64,000 nt of DNA from Sipunculus nudus (lineage: Eukaryota > Annelida > Sipuncula > Golfingiida > Sipunculidae). The notes under the pieces were generated by a model. The model saw only the letters and a program-made list of their open reading frames with translations, did no database searches and had not been told where the DNA came from. This document shows positions 26,001-35,115 of the stretch, piece by piece. Position 1 is the first letter of the stretch, and the number at the start of each line of letters is the position of its first letter. The translations under genes and the position numbers were made by a program. The stretch is from contig CM049311.1 of NCBI GenBank assembly GCA_026874595.1, positions 47,371,676-47,435,675 of the forward strand. Direction: 5' to 3'.

Positions 26001-28867
26001 TTTGTAAGATTAAAAGAGAATTAGGAAGCATAAAGTATCGGACAAAAGGTTTAGTTAATGATACTTACAGTAGAAATAGCTGTGATACCAGAAGGTCCAG
26101 TGTATACCATTTTGTGATTCTACACGTACATGATGTTGATGCTGACAATGCTGGACTGTGGTCGCCTTGGCATTCCAGATTTGCGACTGAAGTTCATGAC
26201 GTCACTAATGGTGATTGTACTCACCATCACCATCACAATCACAGTGCTCAGGTTTGGGTCCAGCATGCTCCAGGACAATTTCGTGGCAGAACTCGCCACC
26301 ACATATCAGAACTCAGCAGAGTTCCTCTCCTTCTACGGGCTGCTCAACTTCTACCTGTACACCATGGCATATGTGTACTCACCCTCCAAAAACGCAGTCT
26401 TTGGTAAGTTATTGTGAATATTGGTACATTATGCTTTTGACAGTTTGTTATAAAGTTATGAGAACTTGTCTAATGATGTACATTACAGGTGAATGTGACA
26501 AGAAAGAATGCTACAGAGGCAAAAATATAGTGTTTGGCATTAGTTTAAAATCCTGGTCAATTGTTAGCGAACCTGTGAGCTTATGCAATGCTGTGGTGTT
26601 GTCAGTCTTCTTGTCAGTCTTATCCCATACTATCTCAAAATTGGCAGGAGCTTTCATCACCAAATTTTATGCAAAAAATTAGTCATCTAAAAAACCCATT
26701 TTTTTGCTATCTGAATTTACCGAGATTTTTTTTGGGAAAAAAAAGAAAACTAAAAATCTTCTTCTCTGAAACTGTCCAGCCAAATTGTTCAGTACTTCAA
26801 AGGAATAATCTCTGAAACAATCTCTCTCAAGTTTGTTTAAATGGTTCCAGTTTGCTCCTGGGTTAAAATTTTTTTTTCTGGTTTATGTCTTCTTTGAATG
26901 TACATACACAAATTTTGTTTGTGATTGATTATGCAGAAATTCAACCAATTCAATCAAATACGCAAGAAAATGATCAATCATTGATGTAATCAGTTAATTG
27001 GCACACCACTTACAATACCAAACATAAAAAACAGAACCCAACTCGAAAGTAACATACTCAGAATAGTGTGACTCTGTTGTTTAATGGTTGTGGGTAAGAA
27101 AAATGTCCCACAATCAGGGTTGGGGTCAAATACGAATTTGTATTTGTATTTGTATTTAAATACAATCAAAGTATGTATTTGTATTTATATTTGTATTTTT
27201 GTTGTGCAAAATGATATTTGAATTTGTGTTTGTATTTGATATCAATATTTGATGTATTTGATCAAATATGTTACAAATACATAGGTATAAATACATATTC
27301 ATATCTGCCATAATTTTAAAAATTTAACTTCTACCTAACTTCTGAACAAACCAAAATACAGCATCAAGTCACGTGTTTCACTTCTCCCTTAGACATCATG
27401 AATAAATATGGTGATGGAAATTGATTAATATTCTGTATAACTTACATTTGCGTATTTGTAATTGTATTTGTATTTAATGTTCTGTATTTGTGTTTATATT
27501 TATCATCAGTCGCTCAGATTTGTATTTGTATTTGGAGGAGACCAGCTATCATATTATATTTGTATTTGAATTTTGGCACAATGTTTTTGACCCAAACCCT
27601 GCCCACAATACACTGGGGCTTCTGAAAACACCATTTGTGAAGGGTTATAGATTGAGAAGAGAATAGATGTAGTCCAATCAGATATATAGGATTATAATGG
27701 TTTCAAGACAAATTACTTAAATTAATTTGTTTACACACATATATGCAATATAAAGAGAAGGCTTTTCCTTAAATTGTGACAAATTTTGCTTTTGAAGTTT
27801 GTCAGTAGAGAAAAGTAGTGCAAGCTTCTCCCACAGTCTGTATATGGAAGAAGTTTGTTTATAATAGAACATCTTTATAATGGAACATCCTCTTGTGGAG
27901 GGGTGATAGAACACCAGAGTTAGCTCTGATAATATTTTAATGATAGGTTTTGAATTCTTGATCCATACACACACAATATGAAATCCATAGTTAATAAGGA
28001 GATTCTAATCTTACAATATTGTTTCTATGCCTGTATATAATGTACTTATTTATCACATCAGGTGTTTGTTTTTCAGAATCTCATTTCCGTGACAACCCCA
28101 CATTGTCCATGTTGAATGACTCTGACGATGAAGTGGTGTATGGGTAAGTTTCACAATGGACTACCTTGTCAATTTTCAGAACCACTCACAAGCGTATCAA
28201 TAGATTCTGGGCATTTATTTAGTAAAGTTTTGCACTTGTTTCCACTGTTGGTGTGTACATCAAACCAGTCAGAAAATAATTTGAACTGAGCCTTTGAAAT
28301 TTAAAATCAGTTCCTTGAAAATCCTTGAAATTTGTTTAGTGATAGTGGTAAGCAAACACTTAATATATTATTGCATGGGGGGAAAACATGTTTAAAACAT
28401 TGAGAGACTGGGTTGGCTTTTGTCACTGATATATGTGAGCTGACCACGATTTTCTCTGAAGATAAGAGAACCATTTCATGAACCAGTAATTTAAAGAACC
28501 CAAGTTCTTTTGTCAAGAAATACTAGGTAGTTGTTTACTTTCAGTGCCTCTCAAGACATAAATTATTATATTACCTATGAATTGATTAGCCTGTTGAGTT
28601 TAGGAATCAATTTTAGCAATTAACAGTCTGTTTATTGCATCCTTCATTAAAATAAATAACTATTCACTTATAATCCCTACCATTTGATAATAAATAATAC
28701 AGTTTTTATAATGCCTGTTAATTTAAGACACAATAAAATCTGTGTAATCTTTTGCCTTGAAAATGATTGTAAATTTTTTCTGAATTTTCAGGTCTGACAG
28801 AGAAGAAACTACCTCACTGACACGTAAAGCCAAGAAATTTGACAGTGAAGATGAAATGTTCAACTAA
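4333..28867 (+). CDS. TMEM181: TMEM181-like GOLD-domain seven-TM protein, spliced gene
   Basis: Exons: 4333-4469 (or alternative 9647-9666), 15009-15112, 15566-15633, 17710-17803, 18077-18198, 18477-18596, 18897-18977, 20018-20117, 20761-20888, 21973-22122, 24167-24269, 26179-26403, 28077-28143, 28792-28867. All junctions are GT-AG and phases agree, giving 524 residues (485 with exon 1b; 475 from the internal ATG at 15019). Order: N-terminal helix about residues 60-82; a luminal region with N-glycosylation sequons at N91 and N166 and cysteines 173 and 177; then seven helices from about residue 226; then an acidic tail ending in DSEDEMFN. Recognition rests on stretches typical of vertebrate TMEM181, such as MRLYALSKRQ, LFAHSLRKFSIRDW, SFYGLLNFYLYTMAYVYSPS and SMLNDSDDEVVYGSD. 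The family (GOST: GPR107/108, TMEM87, Wntless) acts in Golgi and endosomal membranes; human TMEM181 was reported as a host factor for bacterial cytolethal distending toxin. The native role is unclear. Confidence 0.93.
4684..5900. mobile_element. TA-flanked pogo/Tc1-type non-autonomous element
   Basis: The termini are inverted repeats: left CAGTCGAACCTC, right (read inward) CCAGTGGAACCTC. Each is followed inward by matching blocks containing GTGGGCACC and TTTATAGAGGTGCCCAC. TA dinucleotides flank both ends (4682-4683 and 5901-5902), as in Tc1/mariner/pogo insertions. The interior is AT-rich, holds a long AT microsatellite and has no transposase. Shorter elements with similar CAGTNGAACCT ends occur at 35732, 37736 and 44973. 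Confidence 0.65.
5015..5078. repeat. AT dinucleotide microsatellite, 32 units
   Basis: A perfect run of alternating AT about 64 bp long, inside the TA-flanked element. Length is likely polymorphic, and it can extrude as a cruciform. Confidence 0.95.
7075..7098. repeat. AAT trinucleotide microsatellite
   Basis: About eight AAT units in the first TMEM181 intron. A simple repeat with no coding context. Confidence 0.85.
8060..8110 (+). repeat. G-rich tract with quadruplex potential
   Basis: The sequence is dominated by GGTGGGG-type runs, with more than four G-tracts of at least three separated by short T/GT loops. It lies on the transcribed-sense strand about 1.5 kb upstream of alternative exon 1b. 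Folding is inferred from sequence only. Confidence 0.55.
9470..9646 (+). promoter_or_regulatory. TMEM181: Putative internal TATA-less promoter for exon 1b
   Basis: Three motifs typical of housekeeping promoters cluster within 65 bp: E-box CACGTG (9481-9486), an NRF1-like TGCGCATGC (9515-9523) and an ETS/GABPA site CCCGGAAGTG (9535-9544). They lie 100-165 bp upstream of the ATG at 9647. The local CpG content is high, then drops sharply within about 300 bp downstream and stays low through the gene. This supports initiation here. The exact start site is not visible. Confidence 0.6.
9647..9666 (+). CDS. TMEM181: TMEM181 alternative first coding exon 1b
   Basis: ATG at 9647 is followed by six codons plus two bases and the donor CC|GTGAGT. 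Spliced to 15009 it reads MVRELEPSVQMRLY in frame. It is phase 2, the same as exon 1a, so the two are mutually exclusive alternatives. The product would be 485 residues with a minimal N-terminus before the first membrane helix. Evidence is positional: promoter motifs upstream, a good donor, correct phase. Initiation at the exon-2 ATG (15019) remains possible. Confidence 0.6.
9667..15008 (+). other. TMEM181 first intron, 3' part
   Basis: About 5.3 kb with no supported gene. The sequence is AT-rich and very poor in CpG after about 9970. It contains a G-run at 11611-11636, a degenerate short tandem repeat of about 37 bp near 13890-13980 (three copies around GGTATTGAAAGTAGT) and AT-rich simple sequence near 13695-13710. 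The intron ends at the acceptor TGTTTTGTAG|GTCAG. Confidence 0.6.
15645..16914. repeat. 95-bp minisatellite, 13 full copies plus a partial
   Basis: Units start at 15645, 15741 and then every 95 bp to 16881, each opening with TACTCAATAGAA. Copies are highly similar, with short variable patches around GGACTCCGTAAACC. The array begins 12 bp after the last base of TMEM181 exon 3 (15633), so the exon's splice donor is effectively its left edge. Each unit also contains GAGAGGTATAATG, a plausible donor-like AG|GTATAA. The array stays within the intron and adds no codons. Confidence 0.95.
19327..20672 (+). repeat. Two diverged copies of a short intronic repeat
   Basis: The segments 19327-19390 and 20612-20672 share a block that starts GATAATTT, passes through GAATATTTTGAATTT and ends near CCAA(C/T)CTCAGT. 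They lie in two consecutive TMEM181 introns. The pairing looks like an old interspersed repeat; boundaries and family are unknown. Confidence 0.4.
21117..21751 (+). mobile_element. Non-autonomous Helitron-like element, short copy (635 bp)
   Basis: The 5' end is TC followed by CGCCAAAACGAAGTTTTG, containing a small hairpin. The 3' end is CTAG followed by T. Seven bases upstream of CTAG lies the perfect hairpin GTAGTCGCTTGTCGACTAC (21722-21740). These are the canonical Helitron termini (5'-TC, 3' hairpin then CTRR). A longer copy with the same ends lies at 31088-32257. It has no Rep/helicase coding capacity and no flanking duplication, as expected. It sits inside a TMEM181 intron. Confidence 0.75.
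22249..22815. repeat. Inverted-repeat-bounded intronic segment
   Basis: GAGCCTAGGCCTCACTTACC near 22249 is matched in inverse orientation by GATAAGTGAGGCCAAGGCTT near 22790-22812. The interior repeats ACGTGG and GAGGCCTAAC motifs and is richer in GC and CpG than the flanking intron. This suggests a non-autonomous transposon of unknown family. No clear target duplication was found. Confidence 0.4.
23476..24011 (+). mobile_element. Interspersed repeat with terminal hairpins, Helitron-like 3' end
   Basis: The 5' end folds as TAGCTCAGCTGAC with a TGAAA loop and GTCACCTGAGCTA. The 3' end is the palindrome TGGCCCATGGGCCA immediately followed by CTAG and T. Internal phrases (AATCACTCTTTGTCC-like, TTAACAGGGCACCAATCGTAAC) recur at 33101-33590 and, inverted, at 40011-41031, so this is a family. 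It is non-coding. The CTAG|T end suggests a Helitron/Helentron relative, but the hairpin sits closer to the end than usual, so the class is uncertain. Confidence 0.6.
27115..27601. mobile_element. hAT-type MITE with perfect 8-bp target duplication
   Basis: Terminal inverted repeats are CAGGGTTGGGGTCAAA on the left and CAGGGTTTGGGTCAAA read inward from the right. Both ends are flanked by the identical octamer CCCACAAT (27107-27114 and 27602-27609), the 8-bp duplication typical of hAT transposons. The interior is nearly all TGTATT-type hexanucleotide repeat and its derivatives, with no transposase. It is inserted in the intron before TMEM181 exon 13. Confidence 0.88.
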
Positions 28868-31087
28868 TGAGATAAATGTATTTTACTGAAGTACTGTGCA
28901 GTGACATGGGCTAGGTACTTACCATTAATCAAGCTTGTTCATTTTGTACCATAGTACGGTAGTTATTATATGTTATAATTAACATATTGAGAACATAATA
29001 GCCATGACAAACAAAAGCTGCTGCCATTTCAGGTGAACAAAATATTTTATATAGCTAAAATATATCAGTGTTTAATAAGTTCTTCTTAACAACAGAAATT
29101 ATTGACAATATCAAATTGTTTATATCAGTGTTATAAAGCCTTTTACTTCTAAATATAACCAGAGCTTGTTTTAAGGCATGTTTATTGAACAAAACTGTTT
29201 CTTCACAAACTTGAAATATATGTTTTGGTCTTTGTGTTTGATCTTCATGTCCTTTGATTGCTGTGCATATTTAAGGTAGCAGTCCAAAGCAAATGTAACA
29301 AAGTCTGAAAAACTGAAGTTTTGTGATATAAAACATGCAGATATTTGACTGTAGGAAGGTTATTATATGTTAACATTGTTTATCCTTATTTATTTTACAA
29401 TTGTTAGTGAATAATGCTCAGTGTTATGTAGAACTAAAACCCAGAATCATCATTATATCAGTAATCCAACTGAATCCAGTAGTATTGCATTATGCTTCAT
29501 TTATTTTCAAGGAAACAGCTTGAGATCAATGATTTCTGTGTATGAACACAGAAACTGCTTTAAACAGTGATGTCTAGTCAGTGCAATATTTTGTACATGA
29601 TATATCATTTATATGGCATTTTGACTATTGTCAAACAGACGCACACATTCATCAGTGTATTAATTTTCTGGTGAATGGGTGCTGTCATTTATAATGACAT
29701 GGTGAATGTTAGTATCTATAATTCATTCAGTCATGTGTATATTAATTTGACTGGGAATGGGCTCTGTCATGTTATAATGCCAATGTAGGTTTTAATATTT
29801 ATGCCTTGTGATATACATATATAGTTATTAATAGGTTAGATGTAACACACAGTATGTAACCTTCATGATAAACCTGTTATGGTTGATTCAGTGTAGATTA
29901 GTTTGAACCCACTAGAGTCTCTGTAGGTCATAGTCGTATCTCTTATTGGTGTTATAATAGTTACTGTCAGAAATTCACATTGTGGTCCATGCTATGTTAA
30001 TATTATTTTCAATTGGGTGGGGAGGGGGCAGTGAATCGCTATCATTAAAAAAATGTCAACAAACTGATGTACAGAACCCATCCTTAAAGGGGTCTATTCT
30101 TATATGGGAAGTCTATTAAAAAAAGATAATCCCTTGAACCTTTAAAAAAATAGGCCTGAAAATGCCGATCCCATCACACGGGCTGTTTGTTTGTTTTGTT
30201 TATGATCTAAATATTATAACATGGGGAGCCCACTAAAATAATCTAAACACATTCAACAAGGACACCTGGCTTCAAGTCAGAAAGACCAGTTTTGTAAAGG
30301 GTGTTTTGCAACTTATAACCTTTCAACTTCCATACATATGAAACCAGCCAACTTAGGTTATAAGATATTCAATTTTTTCTACATTGAAGCATTACATGAA
30401 CTTTCTCAACAGGACCCAGGGTTCATCAATAATACATGTATGCAGAGTAAGCCTGAAATCACATACTAACCATGCTGAATTTTTGTATTATGCAAAATTG
30501 CCAGGTCAATTTACATAATTAATGTGTCTGTGGTAAGTACCGGTAGCTTTTACGGCACCTGGTATTGATATAATGACCTGCAACCATCAAAGTTACATTT
30601 AAGTGAAAAGCAGGTAAAGGTACTGTTGTCAATATAAATTATTATCCCTTGTTACTGGTAGATTGCATTCTAACAGTTCATCAGCAGTTTTATTATTTTT
30701 AAAAAGACACGCACCATATTCTAGATATTGTCACTGAAGTTGAAAATGATTACCGGTATTTGTGTGTTAAAGGACCACTGATATCCCTACATACATCATG
30801 CAAATATGCCATTGTGGGGAAAAACTGTAGTAGTAATGGCATAATTATTTTTGCAAATATATGATGTTCATGTTTGTGTACATAATATTATGCATTCTAC
30901 ATGACTGGGCACTTCACAATCAATGATATAGGTGCATGATCATTAGGTTAATACATTACGATATAATTCCTTTCTTTTGTGACAAAGAAAATTATTTATT
31001 AAGTGCATGAAGTGGACATTTAATGTGCAGGTTAAAGCTAGATATATCAGCTGACAAATGCATATATAATAGTGGAATATAATTGTA

Positions 31088-32257
31088 TCTGCCAAAACAA
31101 AGTTTTGCGGATACTATGTTTTTGACTGGGCTCCGCCTCCGCCGCGTTTGTTTCCAGATAACTCCTCTGAGACTACTGGACAGATTTTTCTGAAACTTAC
31201 ACCAATTATCGGGTCACGTGAACTGATGCCTAACCTATTGGCCGTTACCTCTGACCTTTCCTCTCTGCCCAAAGTCCATTTGTATGTCTGTTTCCACACA
31301 TAAACCTACATATCTTGGGAACCGTTTGACCGATCGGGAAAATTTTTTTACAAATGTAGCCCTTGGATAGCTTTATAACATACACAAAAAATGGTGGCGC
31401 CACCTGCAACCATGTTTGCACAATGTCCATCTGTTCATCTGCCTTGGGTTAAAATCACTCATATCTCTGCAGGGGATTGACTAATTCACCTGAAATTCGG
31501 CATGCATATACATCCTGGATAGCTTTCTTGATTTTATGACAGGTGGTGCCACCTACATTCACATTCACGCTGCAGACATCCAAGCTCATATCTTGGGAAC
31601 CATTTGACTAATTGGGCCAAAATTTTGCATGTGTATAGATCTCACATAGCTCTTTATCATACTCAAAACTGGTGGCGCCACCTGCAACCATTTTTGCACA
31701 GCCTCCGTCTGTTTGACTGCCTTGGGCTAAAATCACTCATATCTTTGTAGTGGTTTGACATATCTGCCTAAAATTTTGCAGGTTTATACATCCTGGACAG
31801 CTTTCTTGATTTTATGACAGGTGGTGCCACCTTCATTCTAGTTTACCCTGCAGACATCCAAGCTCCTATCTCGGGAACCGTTTGACCAATTGGGCCAAAA
31901 TTTTGCATATGTATAGATCTCACACAGCTCTTAATCATACACAAAATTGGTGGCGCCACCTGCCACCATTTTTGCACAAGTCCTTCTGTTTGTCTGCTGT
32001 GGGATAAAATCACTCATATACATGTAGTGGTTTGACTTTTCTGCCTAAAATTTTGCATATGTATACAACTTGGACAGCTTTCTGGATCTGTGGTAGGTGG
32101 CACAACCTACATACACATTTCGGCTGCAGACATCCATGCTAATATGCAACACACCTCACTCTATTTCCCCTTGCCACTCAATCCATGCCTCACTTCACCC
32201 GTTCCACTCTGATTTAGGAGGATACATGTAGTCGCTTGTCGACTACCCGTATTCTAG
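31088..32257 (+). mobile_element. Non-autonomous Helitron-like element, long copy (1170 bp)
   Basis: It has the same termini as the copy at 21117: 5' TCTGCCAAAACAAAGTTTTG, and 3' GTAGTCGCTTGTCGACTAC (32228-32246), seven bases, CTAG. It is inserted between A (31087) and T (32258), the classic Helitron A|T target. The extra length comes from internal tandem duplication: a block of roughly 300 bp carrying GGTGGCGCCACCTGCAACCA, TTAAAATCACTCATAT and GCAGACATCCAAGCTC occurs about three times, against about once in the short copy. It is non-coding and lies in the probable TMEM181 3' UTR. Confidence 0.8.
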
Positions 32258-32888
32258 TTTCATTTTGATACTGAATATTATTGATTTATGGTACAAAGAC
32301 ACTGGTCTACAGATATCGCATATAACATGAGAGCACAACATTCAACACTTATGTTGGTATAGCTTAGTGTTAGGTCAATAGCAGATCATAAAAACTAATT
32401 TATATCATCATGGACATCCTTATGCATTGTGTTTCTTTATTAATGCCTCACTCAGCTATATTTATTTATAAAATGTGAAAGCATTACATCTGTCGGCTAT
32501 CTAAGCTAGGTTTTGTGAGATTGGTTTATCAGTGATGTGTATATGAGATATATGTTATCATGATGCAGGGTGTATAGTGAAGAATTTAGATATATTAAAA
32601 GAAGATATAGATGATTTATCTGTAGATAGCTGATTAACTTAACAACTGATGCTTGTAATTATGTATAATACATGTTAATTATGTCCAACATTATAAACAC
32701 AGTTAACTGAATAATATTAATTATGTTTATGTGTACACAGGGTACCTAATTAACCTGATTTGTGTACAGTTCTGTGTAATCATTCTAAGCATTTTGTGCA
32801 TAGATTTCCGTTTTGATGTAATGCTGGACATAAAAGGATCATTATAATGGCACAAATGAGATGTATATGGGATCCTTAAGGATTTGTA

Positions 32889-32894
32889 AATAAA
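32889..32894 (+). terminator. TMEM181: Candidate TMEM181 poly(A) signal
   Basis: AATAAA followed 20-30 bases later by a T/GT-rich stretch (TGTGTTTGCTT). Use of this site would give a 3' UTR of about 4 kb that includes the Helitron-like element. Closer ATTAAA variants exist, so choice of site is uncertain. Confidence 0.35.
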
Positions 32895-33100
32895 ATGTTA
32901 TTATCTTCTCCCATTGTGTTTGCTTATTAGCTCATCTGACTGTAGTCATCCGAGATGTTTGAGTGTATACCAGTAGGCCTGTTATGCAGTCATGGTGTAA
33001 TAAACACAGAATGAATGGATGTACATCCTAACCATGTATAAACATGTACATTTTAAAAAAAAATTGGCAGATGCATACAAATGACTTAATTTGTGCTTTC

Positions 33101-33590
33101 CAGCTGCAAGTCATCTGTGCCATAGTGATCACTCTTTGTCCGTCTGTTAACAGGGAACAAATTGCAATGGCTGGACTTCTAACAAAATATCCATGTAGGT
33201 CAATAAACTCTTTGGAAACCTGAAATTATGTCACTGGGACCTATATTCTCAGAGTCTTGGGGCCTGTTTGTGCACACTAGAATAATTAAAATTTTCATAC
33301 AAAAGCTGCAATAATCAATGCATGGATTGCCATGAGTCTGGCTTTGCCCGATGGTTTCATCAGCTGCTAAAGACTGGTGGCGCCACCTGTACTTTTACAT
33401 ATTTTTTTCTCTATTTTTGAGACCATGAAAATGACAGCAATGGTATCAGTTTCTCTGTTGTCCTGAAACCTTGTATATTTATTGATCACAACTTGTTTAT
33501 CAGTTCCTGAAGACTGGTGGGATCATGTATTTTTTTTCTATATTGACACATTTTTTCCTCAATTTTTTAGACTGTCAAATTATATCAAAT
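33101..33590 (+). repeat. Degraded copy of the terminal-hairpin repeat family
   Basis: It shares ordered blocks with 23476-24011, including GATCACTCTTTGTCCGTCTG, TTAACAGGGAACAAATTGCA, CTCTTTGGAAACCTGAAATTA and AGAATAATTAAAA. Both ends are eroded. A related fragment starting TTAGCTCATCTGACTG lies at 32926. It is non-coding. Confidence 0.55.
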
Positions 33591-34375
33591 GACCAGTATG
33601 CCCCTGAAGCAGACTTTGTCTTTGCTGATGTGTCATCATTTTCAATATCTTGATGACTGTTTGACATTTAAAGTGAAAAAATTGCCTAACAAATGTGCAA
33701 CAACCACTTATAGCACTGGGCACAGAAGTATTTCAAATATTCAAAAAATAATAAAGTAAAACTAAATTCAATCAAATTTATTAACCTTTCATACACAAAC
33801 TTTCACACACATAAATAAAAATTTCTTGCTGTACAAAGAAAAAAGGAATTCATATATTTGGATATGTACATAATAAAATGAAGGCTGGATTTCACCAGTC
33901 AATTCATCTAACTGGCTCTTGGAGCAAATACTTATTATTTATGTTTATGACGTCCCTTAGTTTTATGCTTAGCATACAATGGTTGTTGAAAAGCAAATTT
34001 ATTTCACACTTATATGTGCAAGTACATGTATACCTTATAAAAGTAACTTTATACAAAAAGAGCATCAGCATTTCCATAAAAATCAACTTTGCTGATAATC
34101 GTTGGCACAATTAATGGACGGACTTGGTTTTGTTGCCAGTACAAGGCATGGTAGTCTTTATATACATTTTGAAAGAACAGCTAGTAATACTGGTAACATT
34201 CATTAACAAAACATCCTATGGCATGTTATAAGGAATGAATACAAATACTGAAAAAAAAGTTTATGTATAATTTGGCACATGGTATGATGGTACTGATAAG
34301 TTCAAAATTTTGCAGCAAGAACTGATAAGGCTCCTAGGCAGAGAGTAATGAGATATGGTTGTAAATGACATGCCA

Positions 34376-34399
34376 TGTGTGTGTGTGTGTATGTGTGTA
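34376..34399. repeat. GT microsatellite
   Basis: About 11 GT units with one interruption. A simple repeat in the convergent intergenic interval. Confidence 0.85.
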
Positions 34400-34716
34400 T
34401 GAGTTGTTTCCACAAGATGAACCTGCTCATACTACTTGTGTTACAAATAGTTGATAAATTCTGTCCGTAGCACACTGAATAGTGGCCATAAAAAGCACTT
34501 AATAATATTCCATGGATTTCACATTACACTGTTGATTACTGACAGATTGGTTTATACCTGACAGTGCTTGTAAGATATGTACACACCAAAACACTCATTT
34601 ACATATTTGTGACCATGACAACCACTGATGATCAATACGACATGATAGCAGCAGAATCACAATGTGTTTTTCAAGAAATGGTGAAAACTTCTCCAGCAAC
34701 AATAAAGTATATATAA

Positions 34717-35002
34717 GGCCAAAAAAAAAATAAGGTATGGTTCTCAGGCACTTTTTTTCAGAAATCGGTGCGGGCGGGCGGTATTTTATTTTTGACCTTT
34801 TTTTTAATGCTCCGATAAAATGTCATATGATCAGTGAAAAGCATGAAAATAACAAATTTTTTTGCTAAACAGGTAAAAGCACTACATAAATTGTACTATT
34901 TTTCTACTTGAAAGATGAAAATCAAAATAAAAATTTTTGATGCGGGGGTTAAAAATTGACGCGGGCGGTGCCCGAGAACCACACCTTTTATTTTTTTTGG
35001 CC
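34717..35002. mobile_element. PIF/Harbinger-type MITE, 286 bp
   Basis: Terminal inverted repeats of about 35 bp start GGCCAAAAAAAA on both ends and continue through GGT(A/G)TGGTTCTC(A/G)GGCAC. The flanks both read TAA, matching the 3-bp TWA target duplication of Harbinger elements. The interior contains G/C-rich CGGGCGGGCGG patches on either side of AT-rich sequence. It lies 114 bp past the DNHD1 stop codon and on the - strand carries AATAAA at 34987-34992 and again at 34785-34790, so it may supply that gene's poly(A) signal. Confidence 0.82.
34987..34992 (-). terminator. DNHD1: Candidate DNHD1 poly(A) signal inside a MITE
   Basis: AATAAA on the - strand 124 nt after the stop codon, followed by a GT-rich segment (GGTGTGGTT). 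It lies in the terminal repeat of the Harbinger-like MITE. I noticed no canonical hexamer between the stop and this site. Actual use is inferred. Confidence 0.4.
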
Positions 35003-35115
35003 TAAAATAAGACTTTTTATCACTGAATAAATTTTGTTCTGGAGCTTAGAGTATATAAACTTAACAACTCATTATGAAACAAAGGTTTAAACCAAGGAAC
35101 ATAAAACATAACAGT

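Larger units (their letters stand above)
28868..35115. other. Convergent 3' interval between TMEM181 and DNHD1
   Basis: No gene was found. The first 2 kb after the TMEM181 stop are AT-rich and CpG-poor and probably form its 3' UTR. Poly(A)-like hexamers are ATTAAA at 30115 and AATAAA at 32889-32894, the latter followed by a GT-rich stretch. The interval also contains the long Helitron-like copy, a repeat fragment at 33101-33590, a GT microsatellite and a Harbinger-like MITE close to the DNHD1 stop. Where either transcript really ends cannot be decided from sequence. Confidence 0.5.

Noticed and set aside
26114-26682. Overlapping open frames around 26.1-26.7 kb, including a 155-codon frame
   Set aside because: These are other frames over TMEM181 exon 12 (26179-26403) running into the intron. 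Only the frame giving DLRLKFMTSL joins the neighbouring exons.
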